A stretch of 46,537 nt of DNA from Paraburkholderia sp. (GCF_004298475.1 NZ_SCRP01000014.1:1-46537), one strand, 5' to 3'. Numbered from the stretch's first letter, positions 1 to 7,500 are shown. Translations and numbers: made by a program. Notes: generated from the sequence alone by a model not told the origin.

Positions 1-69
1 CAGGCCAACCCCATCACGCAGGTGCCTGTCGACCAGCTTCTGTTTGAACCGCTCATCGTACTTCGTCAT
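1..69 (-). CDS. IS3-family transposase OrfA, N-terminal fragment
   Basis: The first 23 codons of a transposase orfA are visible, starting with ATG at 69 and beginning MTKYDERFKQKLV. This lysine/arginine-rich start followed by a helix-turn-helix is typical of the OrfA DNA-binding subunit of IS3-family elements (IS150-like group). OrfA binds the inverted repeats and in this family is normally joined to OrfB by programmed frameshifting. The start lies 51 bases inside the inferred element end, a normal position. The gene continues out of the window, so whether the element is intact cannot be judged. Confidence 0.7.
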   Translation of the reverse strand, partial: MTKYDERFKQKLVDRHLRDGVGL

Positions 70-120
70 GAAAAACACCCCAAAGGCTGGATCGGCGTCC
101 AACTTTTGGGGTGCAGTTCA
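1..120 (-). mobile_element. End of an IS3-family insertion sequence (truncated by window edge)
   Basis: Read on the minus strand, this stretch begins at position 120 with TGAACTGCACCCCAAAAG, which has the form of an IS3-family terminal inverted repeat (TGAACTG followed by a C-rich tract). About 50 bases inside, an ORF starts that resembles the OrfA of IS3/IS150-group transposases. Only this end is present; the rest of the element lies beyond the left edge. The boundary at 120 is inferred from the terminal TGA. Target duplication cannot be checked because the other end is absent. Confidence 0.75.
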
Positions 121-331
121 ACAGTGGGTTTTTTATTCGCTTCCCGTTGCGGCCAGGCGCGCCTACGCACACCCGCCGATAACGATTCCCGCCCACGCGC
201 CATACTCTGCAAAGCGAGACGGCACTACGGGATAGCGCTCTATCGAAGCGGTCCCGATCTGGAACACAATTCGAAACGTCACCTCGGCGGTTCGCGGGCG
301 GCATTCGATGAACACACGGGAGAACGGGTCA
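121..331. other. Flank between insertion sequence and PEBP gene, no gene seen
   Basis: These 211 bases outside the IS end contain short overlapping reading frames on both strands, none with a recognisable protein or a good ribosome binding site. No clear promoter was found for the gene starting at 332. The insertion may have removed or replaced part of its original upstream region. Confidence 0.4.
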
Positions 332-922
332 ATGGATCGCGCCCACGCCAGCACGCCACTTTCACGCTGCCTTCGGCTCGTACTCGGCTGCGCGCCGCTG
401 GCGCTCGTCGCTCATGCGGATGTCGCGGCTCATGCAGGCGAGGCGTTCTCGGTTTCGAGCACGACGATGCATGACGGCGGGCACGTCGCCGCAGCGCAGG
501 TCTTCAACAAGGGCGGCTGCGACGGCGGCAACCGCTCGCCGCAGCTGACGTGGCGCAACGCCCCGGCCGGGACGCGCAGTTTCGCCATCACGATGTTCGA
601 TCCCGATGCGCCCGGCCCCGGCTGGTGGCACTGGGCCGTCGCAGACATACCGGCGCGCGTGACGGCGCTGCCGGAGAACGCGAGCGCGTCGGGCGAACTG
701 AAGGCGCTCGGCGCCATCGAAGCCCGCAACGACTTCGATGCCGACGGTTACGGCGGCCCCTGTCCGCCGCCGGGCAAGCCGCATCGCTACGTGATCACGG
801 TGTACGCGCTCAGCATCGACCGGCTCGGCATTCCACAAGGACGCCCCGCTGCCCTGTTCGATCACGAAATTTCGGGGGCCAGGCTCGGCAGCGCGCAGCT
901 CACGGTCACGTACGGACGCTGA
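332..922 (+). CDS. YbhB/YbcL-family (PEBP, Raf kinase inhibitor-like) exported protein
   Basis: This 196-residue protein has the phosphatidylethanolamine-binding fold. After a leader, residues of the PEBP core are visible: the GGNRSPQLTW motif, the TMFDPDAPGPGWWHWA ligand-pocket motif and the downstream PPPGKPHRY motif. Bacterial YbhB/YbcL proteins have no settled function; anion or lipid-headgroup binding has been proposed. The first 40 residues hold a basic N-terminus, a hydrophobic stretch and AHA-type sites, so periplasmic export is likely. ATG 332 was chosen because a GGGAG lies 9 bases upstream; an in-frame ATG at 308 has no ribosome binding site. It stands alone, between an IS end and argC. 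Confidence 0.85.
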   Translation: MDRAHASTPLSRCLRLVLGCAPLALVAHADVAAHAGEAFSVSSTTMHDGGHVAAAQVFNKGGCDGGNRSPQLTWRNAPAGTRSFAITMFDPDAPGPGWWHWAVADIPARVTALPENASASGELKALGAIEARNDFDADGYGGPCPPPGKPHRYVITVYALSIDRLGIPQGRPAALFDHEISGARLGSAQLTVTYGR

Positions 923-1078
923 AGGCCGGTGAATCGGTGGTCGTGCGCGACGCGCCATTTTTTTCCGGGACGGCCTGCACCTCGATGCGCATCAAGTCTT
1001 AAAATACCGTTCCGGCGCCCGACGGGTCAGCACCCGTTGCGCGAGCGCCCCGAACCACCCGCGTTCAGAGAGACTGCA

Positions 1079-2026
1079 ATGAGCACGAAAGTTTTTGTCG
1101 ACGGACAGGAAGGCACGACCGGCCTGAAGATTTTCGAGTACCTGTCAGCGCGCGCCGACGTCGAGATCCTGCGTATCGACGAAGCGAAGCGCAAGGATGT
1201 CGAGGAACGCCGCCGTCTCATCAACGCCTCGGACGTGACGTTCCTCTGCCTGCCCGATGCCGCCTCGCGCGAATCGGCTTCGCTGGTCGAAAACGGCCGC
1301 ACCGTGCTGATCGACGCGAGCACCGCATTCCGCACGAGCGCCGACTGGGCCTACGGCCTGCCCGAACTCACGCGCCAGCAGCGCGAGCGCGTGCGCAACG
1401 CGAAGCGCATCGCCGTGCCGGGCTGCCACGCTTCGGCGTTCGTGCTCGCCATGCGCCCGCTCGTCGAGGCCGGTCTGGTCGGCGCCGATTTCGCGGCCCA
1501 CGCGTACTCGCTGACCGGGTACAGCGGCGGCGGCAAGAAAATGATCGCGGAGTACGAAGCAGGCGGCAACGCGAAGCTGATGAGCCCGCGCCCTTACGCG
1601 CTCGGCCTCGCGCACAAGCACCTGCCGGAGATGGCCGCGCACGGCGGCCTGAAGCTCACGCCGGTGTTCACGCCTGTCGTCGGCCCGTTCTACAAAGGTC
1701 TTGCCGTCACGACCTTCTTCTCGCCGCAGCAGCTCACGCGCCGCGCGAAGCCGCAGGACATTCAGGCGCTGTTCGCCGAGTACTATGCGGGCGAGGCATT
1801 CGTGCGCGTGGCGTCGTACAACGCCGACGAGAACCTCGATAACGGCGCCTTCGACGTCCAGGCGAACAACGACACGAATCGCGTCGATCTGTTCGTGTTC
1901 GGCAACGACGAGCAGTTCGTGACCGTCGCGCGCCTCGACAATCTGGGCAAGGGTGCGTCGGGTGCGGCGATCCAGTGCATGAACCTCGCCATCGGCGCGG
2001 CGGAAGACACCGGCCTCAAGGGCTGA
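1079..2026 (+). CDS. argC: N-acetyl-gamma-glutamyl-phosphate reductase (type 2)
   Basis: This cytosolic enzyme reduces N-acetylglutamyl phosphate to N-acetylglutamate semialdehyde with NADPH in arginine synthesis. The 315-residue length and sequence fit the shorter type-2 ArgC rather than the 340-residue form. The N-terminal dinucleotide-binding loop is GQEGTTG (residues 9-15) and the catalytic cysteine is Cys116 in PGCHASA. A long upstream extension of the frame exists, but ATG 1079 gives the family N-terminus and is preceded by a purine-rich AGAGAG. Two hairpins follow the stop, so the gene appears to be transcribed alone. Identity is firm. Confidence 0.95.
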   Translation: MSTKVFVDGQEGTTGLKIFEYLSARADVEILRIDEAKRKDVEERRRLINASDVTFLCLPDAASRESASLVENGRTVLIDASTAFRTSADWAYGLPELTRQQRERVRNAKRIAVPGCHASAFVLAMRPLVEAGLVGADFAAHAYSLTGYSGGGKKMIAEYEAGGNAKLMSPRPYALGLAHKHLPEMAAHGGLKLTPVFTPVVGPFYKGLAVTTFFSPQQLTRRAKPQDIQALFAEYYAGEAFVRVASYNADENLDNGAFDVQANNDTNRVDLFVFGNDEQFVTVARLDNLGKGASGAAIQCMNLAIGAAEDTGLKG

Positions 2027-2074
2027 TTTACCGCACGCGTACCGACATCGGCAGCGCAAAGCAAAACAAAGCAA

Positions 2075-2100
2075 AACCGGCTCTGCAAAGAGCCGGTTCA
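2075..2100 (+). terminator. Stem-loop after argC
   Basis: A perfect 10-bp stem (AACCGGCTCT / AGAGCCGGTT) with a GCAA loop lies 48 bases after the argC stop. It has no following T-run, so it may act with the next hairpin or protect the 3' end. Confidence 0.5.
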
Positions 2101-2111
2101 GATTGCTGACG

Positions 2112-2148
2112 AACCCCATGTTTTTCGGAACATGGGGTTTTGTCTTTC
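2112..2148 (+). terminator. Rho-independent terminator of argC
   Basis: The arms AACCCCATGTT and AACATGGGGTT form an 11-bp stem with a 6-base loop, followed by a T-rich TTGTCTTT. This is a good intrinsic terminator in the plus direction and the second of a tandem pair. Confidence 0.75.
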
Positions 2149-2229
2149 AGGCGACGGTGCTGCGAATGCGGGAAAAATGCGGGACGAACGCCGCACAAAC
2201 GCCGCACGATGGCAGCAAAAAGCGTGCAG

Positions 2230-2289
2230 AAAAAAAAAGCCCGCCAGGTCGGCGGGCTTAATCCATATCAGAGGAGACATGGAGGAGAC
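2230..2289 (-). ncRNA. Putative small RNA with two UCUCCUC anti-Shine-Dalgarno motifs
   Basis: A near-consensus sigma-70 promoter at 2296-2324 predicts a transcript starting near 2289. The RNA would be about 60 nt. Its 5' half carries GUCUCCUCC and GUCUCCUCUG, both complementary to a GGAGG-type ribosome binding site. The second copy lies in the loop of a small CCAU/AUGG hairpin. The 3' half is a 7-bp GCCCGCC/GGCGGGC stem extended by A-U pairs and followed by nine T residues (complement of 2230-2238), a strong intrinsic terminator. No reading frame with a ribosome binding site fits inside it. C-rich loops that mask ribosome binding sites are a known design in small RNAs; homology to a named family was not established. 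Confidence 0.7.
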
Positions 2290-2295
2290 GAAATC

Positions 2296-2324
2296 AGTAT
2301 AGCCACATTCGTGGTGCGACGCAA
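2296..2324 (-). promoter_or_regulatory. Sigma-70 promoter of the putative small RNA
   Basis: On the minus strand, TTGCGT (2324-2319) and TATACT (2301-2296) are separated by exactly 17 bases. The match to consensus is among the best in the window. It points away from the receiver gene and into the short terminated unit at 2289-2230. Confidence 0.75.
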
Positions 2325-2347
2325 CATGTAAAGTAGCATGGACCCCA

Positions 2348-2367
2348 ATGTTGTAATTCAACAACAT
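2348..2367 (-). terminator. Stem-loop after the receiver gene
   Basis: A perfect 7-bp inverted repeat (ATGTTGT / ACAACAT) with a 6-base loop begins 6 bases after the stop codon of the receiver gene and ends 24 bases before the -35 box of the small RNA. There is no T-run. It could end the receiver mRNA weakly, or be a protein-binding site for the small RNA promoter. Confidence 0.35.
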
Positions 2368-2372
2368 CCAGC

Positions 2373-2738
2373 CTACTGGCCGATCATCGAGAGTATGAAC
2401 ATCAGCTGATCGAGTCCCACCGGGCGCACCAGATGCACATCGAAGCCCGCCGCCAGCGCTTCGTCGCGGTGGCGCGAGTCGCCCCAGCCGGTCAGCGCAA
2501 TGAGCAGCCGCATGCGCGTGCCGGTCGCCTCCCGCAGCCGGTGGACGATGGTTGCCGGATCCTCGGCCTGCAACGACAACGCGATGATCGCGACGTCCGG
2601 CGCAAAGCGCGCAGCGGCCTCGACCGCATCGTCGAGCGTGCGCGCCACGGCAATCGCATAACCGAGGTCCGTGAGCAGCGTGCCAAGCCCCGTTAGCGAC
2701 TTCTCGTCGGTATCGGCGATCAGAATGCGCGTTTCCAC
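2373..2738 (-). CDS. Receiver-only response-regulator-like protein lacking the phospho-acceptor Asp
   Basis: This 121-residue protein has the full length of one receiver (CheY-like) domain and no output domain. The acidic pair Asp9/Asp11, the LTG motif with Thr83 and the loop HLVRPV are in place. The phospho-acceptor position, aligned as PDVAIIALSL, is Ala53 instead of Asp, and the invariant Lys is Arg105. It should therefore not be phosphorylated in the usual way and may act as a phosphorylation-independent (pseudo-receiver) protein. GTG 2738 was chosen because AGGAG lies 7 bases upstream; the frame extends further without a better start. No partner kinase is nearby, and the putative small RNA lies just downstream on the same strand. 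Confidence 0.8.
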   Translation of the reverse strand: METRILIADTDEKSLTGLGTLLTDLGYAIAVARTLDDAVEAAARFAPDVAIIALSLQAEDPATIVHRLREATGTRMRLLIALTGWGDSRHRDEALAAGFDVHLVRPVGLDQLMFILSMIGQ

Positions 2739-3015
2739 CCGCCGTCTCCTGCCATTGTGGTTGTCATTCGTCCACTGCCCAGCACGATTCGTTCCGGCGC
2801 GCCGCAAGGCCCGCTCCAGCGCACCTCGCAATGTGGCCCGACGCGTCGGCTGCCATTGTCCTCGTCTGCTTTAACCCGCATTGTGCGACACCGAGCACGC
2901 GTATGAAGATTGCGCTGCGGCCGCTCCGTTGGCAACCCGTGCCTAAGCAGGCAAATCGCATCGACCCGCCGAATCGACCGGTAAAGCGGCTCCATCGTCG
3001 CGACACACCGCACCA

Positions 3016-3900
3016 TCACGCCTCACGCGGCGTCTGCCCGGCGCGCCGCGCAGCAACCTCGCCGAGCACCGCGAAATCACGTTCGCCGTCGCCATGCGCG
3101 ATGGCGTCGAGCAGGCTGTCGCGCACGACGCTCGCCACCGGCATCGGCGCCGCCACTTCGTCTGCCGCCGCCAGCGCAAGCCGCACGTCCTTGAGACCGA
3201 GCCGCGCCTTGAAGAGCGCGGGTTCGTAGCGCCGTTCTGCGATCATCGCGCCATAATCCGCGTACACGGGGCCGGGAAACGGCCCGCCGGCCACCACGTC
3301 GAGAAAGTCGCGCATCGCCACGCCGTGCCCCGACAGCAGCGCCGACGCCTCGCCGAGCGTCTCCACCGCCGACGCCAGCATGAAATTCGCCGCCAGCTTC
3401 ATCACGTTCGCCTGCTGCGGCCGCGCGCCGATGCGCCAGGTTTTCTGGCCGATCACGTCGAATAGCGGCTGCACATGATTGATCGCTTCGGCGGCGCCCG
3501 CCGCGACGATCGTCAGTTTCGCGGCCCGCGCGGCGTCCGTGCGGCCCAGCACCGGCGCGGCCACGTATTGCAGGCCGCGCTCGGCATGCGCGCGCGCAAG
3601 CTCTCCGGCGAGCGCAACCGAAATCGTCGCCATGTTCACGTGGACGAAGCCGCGCGGGGCCTGGTCGAGCAACGCGGCGTCGACCACATCGCGCAACGCC
3701 GCGTCGTCGGCGAGCATCGAAATGACGGCATCACCGGCGAAGGCGGCAGCAGGCGTGGCGACCACCTGCGCTCCGGCTGCGGCGAGCGGCTGCGTGCGCT
3801 CCGGCGTGCGGTTCCACACGCGCACCTGATGCCCCGCCTTCAGCAGATTGGCGGCAATCGCGCCCCCCATTTCACCGAGGCCGATAAAACCGATATCCAT
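3016..3900 (-). CDS. NAD(P)-dependent beta-hydroxyacid dehydrogenase family oxidoreductase
   Basis: The 294-residue protein belongs to the 3-hydroxyisobutyrate / tartronate-semialdehyde reductase family. The N-terminal Rossmann motif is FIGLGEMG (residues 5-12). The catalytic lysine lies in NVMKLAANF (Lys168). The usual substrate motifs are altered (NMATIS around residue 90 and APVLGR at 115-120), so the substrate is not one of the classic ones and imine-reductase-like or other activity is possible. The start has GGAG 6 bases upstream. It stands as a single gene, divergent from the Mut7-C gene. The family is firm, the substrate unknown. Confidence 0.85.
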   Translation of the reverse strand: MDIGFIGLGEMGGAIAANLLKAGHQVRVWNRTPERTQPLAAAGAQVVATPAAAFAGDAVISMLADDAALRDVVDAALLDQAPRGFVHVNMATISVALAGELARAHAERGLQYVAAPVLGRTDAARAAKLTIVAAGAAEAINHVQPLFDVIGQKTWRIGARPQQANVMKLAANFMLASAVETLGEASALLSGHGVAMRDFLDVVAGGPFPGPVYADYGAMIAERRYEPALFKARLGLKDVRLALAAADEVAAPMPVASVVRDSLLDAIAHGDGERDFAVLGEVAARRAGQTPREA

Positions 3901-4001
3901 CTCAAGCTCCTTCAGGGTGAGAACCGGCAGTAGAGCACAGCCATGCGCGCAGTGCAGTCAAACGCGCGCCGACGGTCCCCGTCCGGTGCCATACTGGCCG
4001 C

Positions 4002-4772
4002 ATGGTTACCGCCACTTTCCGCTTCTACGAGGAGTTGAACGACTTCCTTGCGCGGCCGCTGCGCCGCCGCGCATTCAGTTGCGCGTGCGCACGCAATGCC
4101 ACCGCGAAGCACATGATCGAAGCGCTCGGCGTGCCGCACACCGAAGTCGAACTGATCCTCGTGAACGGCGAATCGGTCGGGTTCGAGCATCCGCTTGCGG
4201 ACGGCGACCGCGTCGCCGTCTATCCGAAGTTCGAGGCGCTCGACATCCGCCCGCTGCTGCGCGTGCGCACGGAGCCGCTACGCGAGTTGCGCTTCGTCGC
4301 CGATGCGCATCTCGGCGGCCTCGCGCAACTGCTGCGGCTCGCGGGCTTCGATACGCTCTACGACAACAATTTCCCCGACCAGGAAATCGAAGCGCTCGCC
4401 GCCGCCGAGCACCGCGTGGTGCTCACGCGCGACCGCGAACTGCTCAAGCGCCGCACGATCACGCACGGCTGCTACGTGCGCGCGCTGAAGCCGAGCGCGC
4501 AACTCGACGAAATCTTCGAGCGGCTGGATCTTGCCGCCAGCGCGCGACCTTTCCGGCTCTGCCTGACGTGCAACGCGCCGCTGCGCCCGATCGAACGCGG
4601 CGAAGCGCGTGCGCGCGTGCCGGAGGGCGTATTCGAGCGTCAGACGCGCTTTGTCACCTGCGATGTCTGCCGGCGCGTGTTCTGGGAAGGCTCGCACTGG
4701 CAGCGCATGCGCGCGCTGATGGACCACGTCACACGCACTGCGCCGCATATTCGAACGCAGACGCGGACATGA
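4002..4772 (+). CDS. Mut7-C RNase domain protein with N-terminal ubiquitin-like domain
   Basis: The 256-residue protein has a ubiquitin-fold (Mut7-C ubiquitin) region at residues 1-85 and a Mut7-C PIN-like domain from about residue 95. Candidate acidic catalytic residues are Asp101 (FVADAHLG) and Asp144 (LTRDREL). A C-terminal zinc ribbon is formed by Cys187/Cys190 and Cys220/Cys223. Homologues are widespread in bacteria but uncharacterised; ribonuclease activity is predicted from the fold. The two-domain order matches the usual bacterial architecture. It is divergent from the dehydrogenase to its left, with about 100 bases between the starts. Confidence 0.85.
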   Translation: MVTATFRFYEELNDFLARPLRRRAFSCACARNATAKHMIEALGVPHTEVELILVNGESVGFEHPLADGDRVAVYPKFEALDIRPLLRVRTEPLRELRFVADAHLGGLAQLLRLAGFDTLYDNNFPDQEIEALAAAEHRVVLTRDRELLKRRTITHGCYVRALKPSAQLDEIFERLDLAASARPFRLCLTCNAPLRPIERGEARARVPEGVFERQTRFVTCDVCRRVFWEGSHWQRMRALMDHVTRTAPHIRTQTRT

Positions 4773-4790
4773 AGCGAAACATATCGGCGA

Positions 4791-4818
4791 TGGACGCCCC
4801 CGGTCGAATGCGTACAAT
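4791..4818 (+). promoter_or_regulatory. Candidate promoter of the 93-residue hypothetical gene
   Basis: TGGACG (4791-4796) and TACAAT (4813-4818) are spaced by 16 bases, with the start codon 33 bases further on. The -10 box is good and the -35 box moderate. Confidence 0.5.
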
Positions 4819-4850
4819 GCGCGCCACTGCCTAACATCGGAGCCAACAGC

Positions 4851-5132
4851 ATGGCCATGAAGAAAACCGACCTTGAGAAGAACAAGGCACTCAAACTGAT
4901 GCAAGCGACGAACCAGGCCGGGCCCGAGCGCTTCGGCAAGGGTTCGACCGCGACGCTGGACCGCCGCGAGCGCCGCAAGCTCGACCAGGCGCAGGGGCTC
5001 GTACCGTTCGCCTGCAAGCTCAACGCCGACCTGGTCGTGCAGTTGAAGTCGCGTGCCGAGCAGCATCCCGGCGGCCTGAACGGTCTCCTGACCGAATTGC
5101 TCGAACAGGGCCTCGCGCACGACGCGTCGTAA
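4851..5132 (+). CDS. Conserved hypothetical protein, 93 residues
   Basis: This small protein has a lysine-rich, probably helical N-terminal half (MKKTDLEKNKALKLM) and a second half (residues 53-90) that looks like two helices, LNADLVVQLKSRAEQ and GLNGLLTELLEQGL. I do not recognise a named family; the C-terminal half could be a small ribbon-helix-helix or adaptor-like domain. A CGGAG lies about 8 bases before ATG 4851, and a promoter-like -10 box lies 33 bases upstream. Codon use matches the neighbours, so it is likely a native core-genome gene. Confidence 0.75.
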   Translation: MAMKKTDLEKNKALKLMQATNQAGPERFGKGSTATLDRRERRKLDQAQGLVPFACKLNADLVVQLKSRAEQHPGGLNGLLTELLEQGLAHDAS

Positions 5133-5201
5133 CACGCGCGGCGCTGCAAAAGGCGCATCCAGCCGCGAATGGCGCGGGTCGTCCGCAAATGGGGCGGTAT
5201 T

Positions 5202-5213
5202 CGTATCGATACG
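5202..5213. promoter_or_regulatory. Perfect 12-bp palindrome upstream of the EamA permease
   Basis: The sequence CGTATCGATACG is fully self-complementary and lies in the 207-base gap between the hypothetical gene and the permease, about 125 bases before the latter. It could be an operator for a dimeric regulator. No regulator gene is adjacent, so this is only a candidate. Confidence 0.3.
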
Positions 5214-5339
5214 CCTGGCAGACAGCCGCCTTTCAATTCGGATACGATCGAGGTCTGCGCGCACCACGCAGGCGTTGCATGCCAACGCCACCACCTTGAA
5301 AACGGTGCCGCGGCAGTCCTCGAATAAAGAGAAATCCGC

Positions 5340-6284
5340 TTGAAATCCGCCTCCCGCCAACACCTGCGCGCCAATCTGATGATGCTGGCGGCCGCCATGA
5401 TCTGGGGCTCGGCCTTCGTCGCCCAGCGACTGAGCCTCGACGCCATCGGCCCGTTCCTCTTCACGGGTTTGCGTTTCCTGCTTGGCGCCGCCGTCGTCTC
5501 GACATTCGTGTTCGTCCTGCGCCGGCCCGCGCGCCGCACGGCAGACGCCGCGCCGCCGCGCCTCTTCGACGCCGCCCTGCTGCGCGCGGGCGTCCTGCTC
5601 GGCCTGTTGCTCGCCGTCGCCATTTCCCTCCAGCAGATCGGCCTTCGCTACACGTTGATCGCCAATGCGGGCTTCATCAGCTCGCTCTACGTGGTCATCG
5701 TGCCCCTGATCGGCGTCTTGCTGCGTCATCGCACGGGTCCCGGCACGTGGCTCGGCGCCGCGCTGGCCGCAGTCGGGCTCTATCTGCTCAGCATCAACGA
5801 GCATTTCTCGATCATGTACGGCGACTGGTACCAGCTCGGCTGTGCAATCGTGATCTCGATCCAGGTGATGCTCGTGGGCCGCTACGCGCCGCGCCACGAT
5901 CCGCTCGCCCTGTCCATCGTGCAGTTCGTCACGTGCGGGGTCGCGTGTCTCGCGATCGGCCTCGTGCGCGAACCGCTGCAGCTCGCGAGCCTCGTGCGCG
6001 CCGCGCCCACGATCCTGTATGGCGGCGGACTTTCAGTAGGCGTCGCCTACACGATTCAGGTGGTCGCCCAGCGCTACGCGGCACCCGCGCATGCCGCTGT
6101 GATCTTCAGCATGGAAGGCGTATTCGCCGCGCTGGCGGGTTGGGCCGTGCTCGGCGAAACGATGACGGCGCGCGCGCTCACGGGCTGCGCGTTGATGCTG
6201 GCGGGCCTGCTCGCATGCCAGTTGCTTCCCTCAGGACGCATGCTCACCGAATCGGAGCAGCGGCAACCGGCCGAACCGGCCTGA
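5340..6284 (+). CDS. EamA/DMT-family transporter
   Basis: The 314-residue protein has about ten hydrophobic segments in two repeated halves, the layout of drug/metabolite transporters. The first half opens with the family motif MIWGSAFVAQR near residues 20-30; the second EamA repeat spans roughly residues 155-300. Such inner-membrane permeases export amino acids or other small metabolites; the substrate cannot be predicted. The start is TTG 5340 with AAAGAGA 7 bases upstream. An in-frame stop at 5325-5327 excludes earlier starts. It is convergent with the sirtuin gene. Confidence 0.85.
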   Translation: MKSASRQHLRANLMMLAAAMIWGSAFVAQRLSLDAIGPFLFTGLRFLLGAAVVSTFVFVLRRPARRTADAAPPRLFDAALLRAGVLLGLLLAVAISLQQIGLRYTLIANAGFISSLYVVIVPLIGVLLRHRTGPGTWLGAALAAVGLYLLSINEHFSIMYGDWYQLGCAIVISIQVMLVGRYAPRHDPLALSIVQFVTCGVACLAIGLVREPLQLASLVRAAPTILYGGGLSVGVAYTIQVVAQRYAAPAHAAVIFSMEGVFAALAGWAVLGETMTARALTGCALMLAGLLACQLLPSGRMLTESEQRQPAEPA

Positions 6285-6344
6285 TTCACGACGTTTCTCT
6301 CCACGAGCGCGCGCTCGCGCGCTTGCTCCGATCATCGCGCGGCA

Positions 6345-7091
6345 TTAGCCGCCAGCCATCATCCGGGTAACCGTATCGGCGAGGTTATGCAGGCCGGCCG
6401 TCGCCGGTTTGGCCTCCACCACGCCGAAGCATTCGGTGCGCTTCGGCGCCGGATCGACGACGAAATTGCGCCTGTGCTTCCCGAGGCGTTCGGGCGGCAG
6501 CAGCCGCTCGGGCGGAATCACCTCGAACGCCGTCCCGACGGCGATGAACAGATCATCCGCCGTCATCGACTGCTGAACGCGCCAGAGCGTCTCGTATTCG
6601 GGCGCAGCCTCGTTGAAGAACACCACGCCGGGCTTCACGCTGTCCGCCTGGCCGCACGACGGGCACGCCGCCTGCGGATCGAGCGTCTCGCCGGTCATCG
6701 GAAAGCGGTGGTCGCAGTCGGTGCACAGGAGCGAAACCATGTCGCCGTGCAGGTGCGTGACCTGACGCGCGCCGGCCTGCTCCAGCAGATCGTCGATGTT
6801 CTGCGTGATCAGATGCACGCGCTGCGTGCCCCACGTCTCCTGCCATTCGGCCAGCAGCCGATGGGCGTCGTTGGGGCGCGCGCCCGCGCATTCGGCAAGG
6901 CGCCGGTTGTAGAAGCGGAACACGGCCGGCCGGTTGCGACGCCAGGTCAGGTAGTTGCACACCTCGTCCATATTCTCGTGCGTCCAGATGCCATCGCCCG
7001 TGCGAAACGTCGAGATGCCGCTTTCCGCCGAGAGGCCCGCCCCCGAAAACACGTACATGTGGGGCTTGCGCCGTTGTTGCAGTTCGACCAA
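6345..7091 (-). CDS. Sir2-family NAD-dependent protein deacylase
   Basis: The 248-residue protein removes acyl groups from lysines using NAD. Visible motifs are GAGLSAESG (17-25), TQNIDD (96-101), the catalytic His115 (HGDM) and a Cys4 zinc site (Cys123/126/143/146). Residues Tyr61 and Arg64 form a YxxR pair like the one that binds acidic acyl groups in SIRT5-type (class III) sirtuins, so desuccinylase or demalonylase activity is possible. The start is read as TTG 7091 with GGAG 6 bases upstream; ATG at codon 12 is an alternative but sits very close to the NAD motif. It is a single gene. Confidence 0.85.
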   Translation of the reverse strand: MVELQQRRKPHMYVFSGAGLSAESGISTFRTGDGIWTHENMDEVCNYLTWRRNRPAVFRFYNRRLAECAGARPNDAHRLLAEWQETWGTQRVHLITQNIDDLLEQAGARQVTHLHGDMVSLLCTDCDHRFPMTGETLDPQAACPSCGQADSVKPGVVFFNEAAPEYETLWRVQQSMTADDLFIAVGTAFEVIPPERLLPPERLGKHRRNFVVDPAPKRTECFGVVEAKPATAGLHNLADTVTRMMAGG

Positions 7092-7326
7092 TTTCGTCTC
7101 CAGGTGGGATCGGCGCCATTATGACGCCGCGCCGCGCGCCGGACAGCGCGGCATGCAACGCTTTCGACTGCACGCGCCAATGCGCTTCGCGGGGACGGTT
7201 CGAAGGAGATGGGCTAAAGCTTGCGCAGGGCCACGCCCGGCAGCTTTAACGGAAGAGACAACTGATCGGATGATCAGCAAAAAGCAGGGAAAAAAAGGAT
7301 CGGGCGCAACGCAATGCCACTGCTCC

Positions 7327-7431
7327 GGGGAAAAGCAGGGACAGCTCGTATTAACGCGAGCCGGATCTGTTCGATACGCGCTGTCGCGGCCCAGGGGAAA
7401 ACAGCGACAGCGCGTATCGACGCAAACCGGA
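7327..7431. repeat. Degenerate direct repeat pair with internal 17-bp inverted repeat
   Basis: Two related copies of about 39 bases start with GGGGAAAA at 7327 and 7394. Both continue as CAG, GACAGC, CGTAT and ACGC, and end in CCGGA. Between them, TCGATACGCGCTGTCGC (7371-7387) is the exact reverse complement of 7404-7420 inside the second copy. The result is a 17-bp perfect stem with a 16-base loop. A third, weaker echo (AAAAGCAGGGAAAA) lies near 7280. This layout of two direct copies plus an inverted one resembles REP/REPIN-type repeats. Confidence 0.65.
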
Positions 7432-7466
7432 CTCGGGCGCCCGATCAAAGTGGAGAACCGGAATCA

Positions 7467-7500
7467 GCCGGGCGTGGATATCGTCATTTCCACGCCCGGC
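7467..7500 (-). terminator. Stem-loop terminator after norVW
   Basis: A perfect 12-bp inverted repeat, GCCGGGCGTGGA / TCCACGCCCGGC, with a 10-base loop begins 27 bases after the norW stop. The downstream side is only weakly T-rich, so termination may be partial or bidirectional in design. Confidence 0.6.

Noticed and set aside
2098..2367. 89-codon minus frame across the small RNA
   Set aside because: It runs through a strong terminator and the argC terminators, with no ribosome binding site at a sensible start.
2831..3229. Possible small gene in the 2739-3015 gap (including ATG 2903)
   Set aside because: The frame continues into the dehydrogenase antisense and shows no domain or ribosome binding site. 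The gap 2739-3015 appears to hold only regulatory DNA.
4278..5897. 539-codon minus-strand frame
   Set aside because: It runs opposite the Mut7-C, hypothetical and EamA genes and has no family features.
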